Assembly: GCA_023634235.1 (NCBI GenBank)
Contig: JAMKCF010000015.1
Span: forward strand, 12,310,087-12,374,086
Direction of reading: 5' to 3'
Length of the DNA stretch: 64,000 nt
Source: Pisaster brevispinus
Taxonomy: Eukaryota > Echinodermata > Asteroidea > Forcipulatida > Asteriidae
The notes under the pieces: model-generated
What the model saw: only the letters and a program-made list of their open reading frames with translations
The model's database searches: none
Told to the model about the DNA's origin: nothing
Shown here: piece after piece, positions 57,590-64,000 of the stretch
Position numbering within the stretch: the stretch's first letter is position 1
How the letters are laid out: every line of letters starts with the position of its first letter
Made by a program: the position numbers and the translations under genes

Positions 57590-60500
57590 CCAACGACGAC
57601 AACGACAACGTATGAGCAGAAACCATTAAGACATTGTTTTAATGAAACAACGACAGAATATCCCTAACAAAAAAAAAAGAAGCATACGGCTTTGTTTGCG
57701 TACTTACAGATGTGTCGTTTTTGCGACAATGTGACCTACAGTCTCCTGACTCCACCCCGAGATGCACTGGACGACATAGCCATCATCAGAAGCATCGCAA
57801 GAACACATTGTCGGACATCGGTCGGCTTTGTCAACATAAATAATATTTAAACAGAGTTGAAGAATAAGGAAAGCTTTCGAAAGGAATAAAAAAACAAAAA
57901 ACAAACACAACAAACTTCAGTGAGACTTAAAGTTCCTCTTTCATTTAGAAGAACAAAACTTTAGAATAAATAAAATTAAATAGTGTCAATAAAAATAATA
58001 ATAAAACATGAAAATGAAAGATACAAATCAATGAATAAACAACAAACAAATAAATAAATAAACAATTACATCGAAATATATACATAAACAACAAGTAAGT
58101 AACCAAGTAAGTAAAAAGGTATGTAGTAACTAACTAACTATGACAATAAAAAAAATATTTGAATACAATTAAATTACTATTTAAACACACACATTTATAA
58201 CATTCTAAGAATTTTTTTTTTTAAAGAATTATAACGTATTTATTTACAACTGAAACGTACCACATGCTTGTGGTTTTTCGTCATCTCCAGATGGACAATC
58301 AAATCTGCCATCACAGACTGAGGACATATGGATACATTCTTGCGAATCCTCACAGAGAAAAGATCCAGGGCAAAAAACATTGTCTAGAAATGAACACGAA
58401 AAGAAAGTGCAATAGTTAGCGTCCTGATATTGTGATCGTTGATCAAATTGAGATGATATCTTGCTTATATCGAGTTATAAACAACGAGAGAAAATGTCTG
58501 GGTAAACATTTAAAAAAAGAGTTGAGCAAAGAACATTTAACTAGAGCGGAACTGATACCTGCGACTTCCGGAATAACGTACCGGTGTCCTAGAGAAGTCT
58601 GTTTCCAGGAGATTCTGTGCCCCCCCCCCCCATGGGAAATAATCCAAAAGAGGGCGCTATCAGAAGAAGTTAGTGCACAATTCGCCGTATTTGGTGGGGG
58701 GGGGGCGGGGCACACACAGAATCTCCGGGGTGCACAGAATCTCCTACCACACCGGTGCCTTACTGACCTATCTAGCCCTTCCGTTGGCGGTGTCCCTATT
58801 GTGTCAATATCTTTGTTCGGAGGTGCCAGTCACAAACCAGTTGTAAGAGCCAAAAATTATAGCCCGGGTTCACACCCAAGTTTACAATACAGCCTGAAAA
58901 GCGGCAGTAGATGGATCATGCTAAGAGATAGGACTTTTTATCTCAGATATGTTGTTTATATCTAATAACTAGGTCGCCATTATGTTTACAAACATCTACT
59001 GAGGAGCTAGCTGTTTCAGGAAAGTGATAAATACACCATGTACAAAACGAAGTGAGGGAGAAACACCAGGAATTACCTAACATGCGGAAAGGTTCCTCGT
59101 TACTAACACCCACAAAGCCAAACAGTTTGATTGGCAGAGGAACTGGTTGGGGACACATCAAATTTCTCCTACCCTAAACTATTTTTGGGGATATACGGAA
59201 ACATAAGGACCTAAAACGAACTGGTAAAAGGAGCTGCGCTCCGTTAGCCGCTCGCATCAGTCTGTTTAGTGTTGGCAATGGTGGCGCTGTCTGTGACAAA
59301 ATAGAGACATTGCCCATGTTACCCAGGAAGCTGCGAGCGCCTTGACTAAAGGCTAGGTATTTGGCATTAATCACGAGCCTCGAAGTATTACGTCAGATGT
59401 TCGGGTTAGCACTAGAGTGTCCTCGAAGGAGTATACAAGGGGGAAGTTTCGACAGTACATTCTCATATCAACGCAAGCCCAGACGACAAATTTCATTTGT
59501 CTGAGAATCTTCGTTCAGCCTGTTCACCTGTGTAAACAAAGCGTTTTCCTTTTGACTGTCAGCAACAGCTTTTTTGCACGTAAAATCATTCAATGTCATG
59601 TTATGATAGTGTAATTTGTATCGGTATCCGTGCAGGGGCGAGTTAGAAAATCTGCTGCCACTTTGCGGCAATGAGTGTTCTCGATTCCTTAGCCCGAACA
59701 TCTGGCCGACGTCACACTTCGAGACTCGTGAATCACACCAGATACCAGCCTTGAGCAAGTGGCAGGATCCTGCCACTCGCTTCGCATCCATTCACACGGC
59801 GGAGATTCGTTTTCTACACACACGTGTACACACATTACTTTGTAAATAACAACATTACGTGCAAACATTATGTACACGTGCACAGCAGCAGACAATCGAA
59901 AAGTTCCTGCTGAAGGTGTATGACAAACACGCCACTTCGGAGCGGACAAATCATAACACAGATATGGAAAGCTTACGTCACAGCACGTTTATCCAATGAA
60001 ATCATTAGGCCTTTAGACCAGTACCTGTCTTTATCCGCAAGGATAAAGACAGGTACCAGTCTATATATAGGCTCGAATGAATACATGTAGAAAGTTCTTA
60101 CCACAGTCTTCCTCGTCTGCTCCATTTGTTTGGCAATCTCTAAATCCGTCACATCTTCCTCTTTGTGTCAAACAAGAGCCGTCTCCACAATCAAAGAAAC
60201 CGGTGTCATTACAAGGTATAAAACCTAACAAAAAAGTGGACAATTTATTTATTTGAATTGAGTTTTGTTAACAATTAAATATTGGAACAAGTTGATAAGT
60301 TGTGTTTTACAAACACCGAGGACGTGGATTTGCAAATTAGCAATTTATTTTGCTGATCAGAGGTATATCTGTATCAAACCACGCCATATTTGGGGTAAAA
60401 ACGCCAACCAAACCATGTACACAGCAATTCCATGTTATATACAAGCTTTTGACCTCTATCATAGTTAGGGTTTACCTTGGTCCTTCGACATCATTATGCG

Positions 60501-62669
60501 TCAGATCTAATTAAATAGTTCGCAATAGACCTTACCATTGCTGCCGTAAAGTTCAAGGTGAAACCCTCGTCCACTAATATATGAATCACTGCTAAAGTTG
60601 AAGGACACATCCAGCGATGAACTAAATGTTATTGATATCAGCTTATCGATGGATCCAGTCAGCTCAAATGACACAGTGTCTCCGTTGAGATTAATGCCGT
60701 GAAGGACAGCTAAGTCCTTCACGCTTTCTGTCGAAAAATCAACTATTTCTACGTGTATTATTGACATGAAATCCTGAGCCACGATCAACCACTTGCAGTC
60801 GAGAGACGGAGGATAGCCGGTGGGGTAGCCTGTTAAGGTGAAGTTAATTGGTTCGCTTTCAAGGAGAATGTTAGTGCCACCACAAGCACCTGAAAGAAAT
60901 AGCAGGGAGATATTATTGAGGACATAGCCTGTGTAGAGCCCGGACAGGCACCGGTCTTACAAACCAAATGGTTTTATTGGATAGCCATAATGACGCATAT
61001 GCCACACTGACACGACGACCACCCCACACACAGAAGGTCAAAGATACATATGGCAGGTAAACCGCCAGGCTCTAAAGGTCGGTTAACGTCTGGCGTTACA
61101 CTTCGAGGATCGTGAATAACGCCAGATACCGGCCTTGCACGCCTGACGGGATCATGCCAGATGTAACTTTGACCCCGCATCTCATTCACATGGAGATTCG
61201 TTGTGAAAACACAAGTTCACATTGTCAAGAGATGACTTTATCCTGAAAATACAGTTCATTTTAAACATGTACAGAGCCTGTGTGGCACCAAGTGTAGCAC
61301 CGGGCTGAGGTCTGCGATTCCAACGCTGACAACATTACCCGTAGAACAACTTACGCGACCTTTCCCGTGGAAATCGTCCCGTGTGGACATTAGGCGGGGG
61401 ACACCGTCCTGTGTGGAAAGTCCAGCCTGTGGGGACTGTAAACCAGCTGATGCATGCACCCAGCAAACGCCATCTGGTTTAAGCTTTAAGGAAAAGTCTC
61501 CTAGTCACTGGCAGAGGCCATAAAGACAGCCAAGTGTAGCTTTGGCCAAGACTACAACGTCTTTAACTTTTTATGTGACCCTCTTCCCTCACTGAGTGCG
61601 AAACATTTATGGTGGTGGGGTCGTGGGATTTATTGTAAGGGACCTAAATTGACACATAAGTTTTGGGTAAATAGTTAATTCGAAGTATATTAAATGGTAT
61701 ACTTTTGTTTTGGTTAAACTTGTTTCAAGTGTAACATCCTTTTGTATCGTCGTCCTCGCCGTAACTACTCACTGCAATGTCCACCCTGGGAAAACCAGAC
61801 CCATGGTGTGACACACATATTACTTAGTAAATAAAACAACATTCCATACACACATTATACACAAGCAGCAGACGATCGAATGTGCAAGAGCAAGCTGACA
61901 AATGTCATCACCTCGGACCCATAAACACAGATTGGGAAAGCTTACGTCGCTGCATGATTATCCAATGACATCGTTGGTCCTGAAGGACCAGTGCTTCTCT
62001 TTATCCTACAGGGGACTAGTCTCAGCCTAGTGTAGACTATACATTCTTAAAAAATTGAATCCCCTCGGGCAAACTCTTGGTGGCGCTCGATTTTAATGTC
62101 AAGCACTTAACATTACACACAACCAAAAGTCTTGTAATCAGGATGAGCAGAGCTGCTGCAGATAGATCATCTCTCCTAATCATAAGCAGTTTAATAGATG
62201 TTAAATTTACATCGAGGATAAAAAATATCAATCGGTTTTTACCCTTACGCCTATCTGTGTAAAGCACTGTATCAGTACTTTCCCGAGTTCTGTGAAAAAT
62301 AGATGATTCGAACTGCCTCTAGCTACCGGGCAATATTTGTGGTCTAGTTGGTAAGACATCTGCTCTAGAAAGGCAAAGGTCGTGGGCTGGAATCCAAAAT
62401 TACAGAACTCGGGAATTTACTGAGAATAAAGTGCATTACCAAACATTTGTGTGAGGGTAAAACCATGCTATAAAAAAGCAGCTCAGTTTGTCAATATCCA
62501 GACAACGTTTTCAGTTTAACACACACACTGTGGTCCTCACCACAGTCCTCTTCATCCGCAGTTGAATATTCCGGACTGAGTGGGCAGTCACGCCAGCCGT
62601 TACATCTAGCCTTTTGGGCAACACAAGTCCCGTCTCTACAATCGAAGTCACCCTCGCAGTAAGTTGTAT
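52891..62669 (-). CDS. GPCR with LDLa, CUB and LRR ectodomain (GRL101/relaxin-receptor-like), 5' partial
   Basis: Ten minus-strand exons, all with GT/AG sites and consistent phases: LDLa 62669-62541, CUB 60889-60536, LDLa 60224-60102, LDLa 58383-58261, LRRNT 57825-57708, LRR 57442-57371, LRR 56192-56121, LRR 54992-54921, last LRR 54567-54481, and the hinge plus 7TM exon 54061-52891. Ectodomain exons are phase 1-1 and LRR exons phase 2-2, with 72-bp LRR units, as in LGR/RXFP-type genes. LDLa repeats and LRRs in such receptors bind peptide ligands. CUB insertion recalls the mollusc GRL101 relatives. The signal peptide and first exons lie beyond the right edge. More LRR exons may be present but unseen between 54992 and 56121. 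Confidence 0.87.
54165..54256 (-). mobile_element. SINE-like repeat with GGGCCCAATTTCATAGAGC core
   Basis: The reverse complement reads ctgggcccaatttcatagag and continues ctgcttaagcacaaaagatt. Related copies: 19517-19545 (minus), 28321-28350 (plus) and 63057-63132 (minus). A family I recall from echinoderm genomes. Confidence 0.55.
54481..54567 (-). CDS. GPCR exon: last leucine-rich repeat
   Basis: 87 bp, phase 2 at both ends, acceptor CAG before 54567, donor GTAAGT. It encodes FLIRDATPHDRVMDIEAGTL followed by EDLHSLETL, an LRR with a slightly long first half. It joins to the hinge (L|YVDDY). Confidence 0.82.
54921..54992 (-). CDS. GPCR exon: leucine-rich repeat
   Basis: 72 bp, phase 2-2, acceptor CAG at 54995-54993 and donor GTAAGT. 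It encodes LQTIKSGAFNSLRNLTDM. No stop and good repeat consensus, though the stretch lies in an otherwise unremarkable intron. Confidence 0.82.
55190..55850. repeat. Intronic sequence with a recurring gtgaaaacggt-type motif
   Basis: Variants of cgtgaccgttttcacgaggt, cgctttgtgaaaatg and gttcgtgaaaacggtgac appear at about 55228, 55580 and 55756 in both orientations. Probably a degraded inverted element; no coding part. Confidence 0.4.
56121..56192 (-). CDS. GPCR exon: leucine-rich repeat
   Basis: 72 bp, phase 2-2, acceptor TAG before 56192, donor GTAAGT. It encodes QLTNNSINTFEDGTFSGLYN and then LTFL, a textbook LRR. Confidence 0.87.
56378..56466. repeat. Low-complexity A/C tract and (CAA)n microsatellite
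   Basis: Poly-A and poly-C runs followed by about eight acaaca units (56441-56466). The minus-strand open frames across it are homopolymer artefacts. Confidence 0.85.
56500..56841. repeat. G-rich intronic sequence and inverted partner of 63751-63945
   Basis: 56500-56620 is strongly G-rich. From about 56640 the sequence gtttcaatgggtgtgtacaa to gtacggttcttaagttatt matches the reverse complement of 63751-63945, so it is a dispersed repeat. Confidence 0.7.
57371..57442 (-). CDS. GPCR exon: first leucine-rich repeat
   Basis: 72 bp, phase 2-2, acceptor CAG, donor GTAAGT. It encodes LANENIFQLTPGVFKRFSSL. It directly follows the LRRNT exon in gene order. Confidence 0.85.
57523..57612. repeat. (ACG/ACA)n trinucleotide microsatellite
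   Basis: About 90 bases of acgacgacaacgacg-type triplets inside a GPCR intron, 80 bp from an LRR exon. Confidence 0.9.
57708..57825 (-). CDS. GPCR exon: LRRNT cysteine-rich cap
   Basis: 118 bp, phase 1 to phase 2; acceptor AAAG is weak but the only one that keeps phase; donor GTAAGT. It encodes DRCPTMCSCDASDDGYVVQC, the CPxxCxC...VxC pattern of an LRR N-terminal cap. Confidence 0.8.
58261..58383 (-). CDS. GPCR exon: LDLa repeat 3
   Basis: 123 bp, phase 1-1. Six cysteines and the Ca-binding acidic cluster (CDGRFDCPSGDDE) are present. The donor is GTACGT. Confidence 0.88.
58607..58745. repeat. Small inverted-repeat element with C/G runs
   Basis: Left end aggagattctgtgccccccc; right end ggggtgcacagaatctcct. 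The ends are inverted over about 15 bases, and a poly-G run and a third copy of cagaatctcc lie inside. GPCR intron. Confidence 0.55.
59370..60075. repeat. Dispersed repeat R2, copy 1
   Basis: An inverted pair lies at 59378-59405 and 59690-59745 (cctcgaagtattacgtcag; gacgtcacacttcgagactc). It is followed by cattcacacggcggagattc, acatgcgcagcagcagac-like, and gaaagcttacgtcacagcac blocks that recur in R2 copy 2. Near 60020-60058 ctttatccgcaaggataaag forms a hairpin. Confidence 0.6.
60102..60224 (-). CDS. GPCR exon: LDLa repeat 2
   Basis: 123 bp, phase 1-1, donor GTAAGA. Encodes CNDTGFFDCGDGSC and RCDGFRDCQTNGADEEDC with all six cysteines. Confidence 0.9.
60536..60889 (-). CDS. GPCR exon: CUB domain
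   Basis: 354 bp, phase 1-1, acceptor CAG before 60889, donor GTAAGG after 60536. It encodes about 118 residues beginning CGGTNILL and containing YPPSLDCKWLI, then FSSDSYISGRGFHLELYGSN. The first cysteine pair of a CUB fold is present; the second pair is not seen. The domain sits between LDLa repeats 1 and 2. Confidence 0.85.
61075..62045. repeat. Dispersed repeat R2, copy 2 split by an insert
   Basis: 61080-61210 matches 59690-59820 (taacgtctggcgttacact, cattcacatggagattcgtt), and 61800-62045 matches 59820-60075 (ttacttagtaaataaaacaa, gggaaagcttacgtcgctgc). About 590 bp at 61210-61800 has no counterpart in copy 1. Confidence 0.6.
62275..62470 (+). mobile_element. tRNA-derived SINE
   Basis: Has a pol III A box (TGGTCTAGTTGGTAAGAC at 62341) and a near-consensus B box (GGGCTGGAATCC at about 62382). 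Flanking blocks ttcccgagttctgtg and cagaactcgggaa form an inverted pair. GPCR intron, next to the LDLa 1 exon. Confidence 0.65.
62541..62669 (-). CDS. GPCR exon: LDLa repeat 1
   Basis: 129 bp, phase 1-1, acceptor CAG before 62669, donor GTGAGG. It encodes CEGDFDCRDGTC and RCNGWRDCPL followed by ADEEDC; six cysteines and the acidic cluster are present. Start phase 1 shows that at least one more exon lies upstream. Confidence 0.88.
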
Positions 62670-63750
62670 CTGTTGTAGAGACAAAACATTTCAATGTCGT
62701 CATCATTTTCACGAAATCACAAATACGTCGAATTAACAAAATCGGAAATAGAAAAATCGTTTTTTTTCCCCAAATTCTTGATTAATTTATTACGTCATTA
62801 TTCACAAGCAGTCTCGATACCTCGCGAACTAAAGTGTCGTTACTACACTGCATGACTGGCAAATCACCATTGGCCAATTTCATAGGCTAGCAATTTTCCT
62901 GCTCACTATAGCAGAAGAATGTGCTTGATCGTAAGCGTATTTCACAGGTTAGCAATAAGATAAAAGGAAGCCAGCTTGCCCGCTCACCACGAGTATTTGC
63001 ATTAAAACATCAATCATTTTCATAAAGTAAGCACTGGAAGGTTAGCGTACTTACGGTTGACAGCGCTATGAAATGGGTACTCGTGCAGTCAGCACAAAAT
63101 TTGCCGTTAAGCAGCTCTATGAAACTGGGCCTAGATGTGTAGGTTGTTGTTTATACATTGATACTTAGCGCTGCAAGGTGGAAAAACGCTGGCGTGACAT
63201 TTTTTTTTTATTGAGGTGATATACCCTAAGGTGCTTTGCTTTACACACAGTGCGCACTTTGCAGCCAGGTCTATTTTTCCGTTTTCACGAAGTATAGAGA
63301 ATACGTTTAAGGAGTCACCATTTAAAAAGTAATAATATTAAATAAGTGGCCTCCGAAATGGGGGTTTGAAAAAAGAGAAACAGTTGAATCCCAAAAGACA
63401 TGATAATTTCTCTGTTGGGCATATTCGTAATTTTTTTTTTTAAACGGCGGCCGGTATAAGTGTTTCGTTACTCTGGGATGCTCAAGACAGGACATGTGTG
63501 TTTTGTGTGTTTGTGTTTTTGTTCATTAATATAATTGTTGTTCTTCCTTGTACGTTCCTTAGGGATCATAAGTCACAGAAGGTCGCGCAAACCTTTTTTC
63601 TTTTCTTTTTAAAAGTTGTGATAAGTACGGAGCTCCTTGAGTGCCTTCCACTATCTAGGTAACGCCGTAATTCATCTCGTCAAGTCGACTATTTGCCCTG
63701 AGCGCAGCAAGGCGACGCTAGCGGAAGGCACATTTTGTTGCTGTTTATAT
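62670..63750. other. Upstream intron of the GPCR, no exon seen
   Basis: Contains a SINE core (63057-63132) and homopolymer runs. No LDLa-like or other exon could be recognised. Confidence 0.4.
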
Positions 63751-63945
63751 CATAACTTAGAACCGTTCGGTCAAATTTGGTCATATTACATGTAACCCCC
63801 TATTATACCACCCCTCCTTTGAGATAGTCTAATCATCCATGGGGTTGAGTTCTCTAACAGGTCATCATGACCCTTTGAAGTTTGCTGGCGGCATGTCTAC
63901 ACAAAAAACGTATACAATGTACACACCCATTGAAACGTGTACAGA
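63751..63945 (-). repeat. Inverted partner of 56640-56841
   Basis: Begins cataacttagaaccgttcg and ends tacacacccattgaaacg. It matches the reverse complement of the copy in the LRR intron about 7 kb away, with scattered differences. Confidence 0.75.
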
Positions 63946-64000
63946 TTTAACCTAGATGCACATTTTATACACGAACCTTAAATATTATCTATAGATAAGG

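Noticed and set aside
57411..57626. Serine-rich minus-strand open frame
   Set aside because: It translates the trinucleotide microsatellite, although its start region overlaps a genuine LRR exon in the same strand.

Overview
This is a eukaryotic, intron-containing window from a marine invertebrate, most likely an echinoderm. The reasons are: a Gmr1-like Ty3/gypsy element (a group reported from deuterostomes), an LDLa/CUB/LRR seven-transmembrane receptor of the GRL101/relaxin-receptor type, and several copies of a short interspersed repeat with the core GGGCCCAATTTCATAGAGC, which I associate with echinoderm genomes. The last point is from memory, so the phylum call is an inference. Most of the window is repeats and introns.

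Layout. 1-5.5 kb: broken Gmr1-like LTR retrotransposon in the order gag, protease, integrase, reverse transcriptase, RNase H, then one LTR. 5.5-20.4 kb, minus strand: scattered exons of a dismantled copy of the RNA polymerase III largest subunit gene (POLR3A), with a 44-bp minisatellite bracketed by inverted arms, a hAT-type MITE and tRNA-derived SINEs between them. 17.8-29.4 kb: dispersed repeats, a possible solo LTR, an inverted Penelope-like remnant, a TA-flanked MITE and three tandem copies of a ~310-bp satellite. 29.6-34.1 kb, minus strand: a complete six-exon gene whose predicted 496-aa product joins an N-terminal CIDE-N domain to a SAMD3-like region. 34.75-35.6 kb, minus strand: a broken member of an uncharacterised, transposase-like family. 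35.6-42.5 kb: a satellite/segmental repeat with paired ETS-like and CRE-like palindromes, interrupted by a 3.07-kb element that appears to sit at a TTAA target. 42.5-47.2 kb, minus strand: a nearly full-length but broken CR1/L2-type LINE. 47.2-48.9 kb, plus strand: the last three exons of a secreted or anchored EGF-domain protein. 49-52.6 kb: repeats only. 52.9-62.7 kb, minus strand: ten exons of a large GPCR, 5' end outside the window.

The host genes are the CIDE-N gene, the EGF-domain gene, the GPCR and the POLR3A remnant. They share no obvious pathway. Exon boundaries were read by eye from GT/AG sites, reading phase and family resemblance; no alignment or database search was run.
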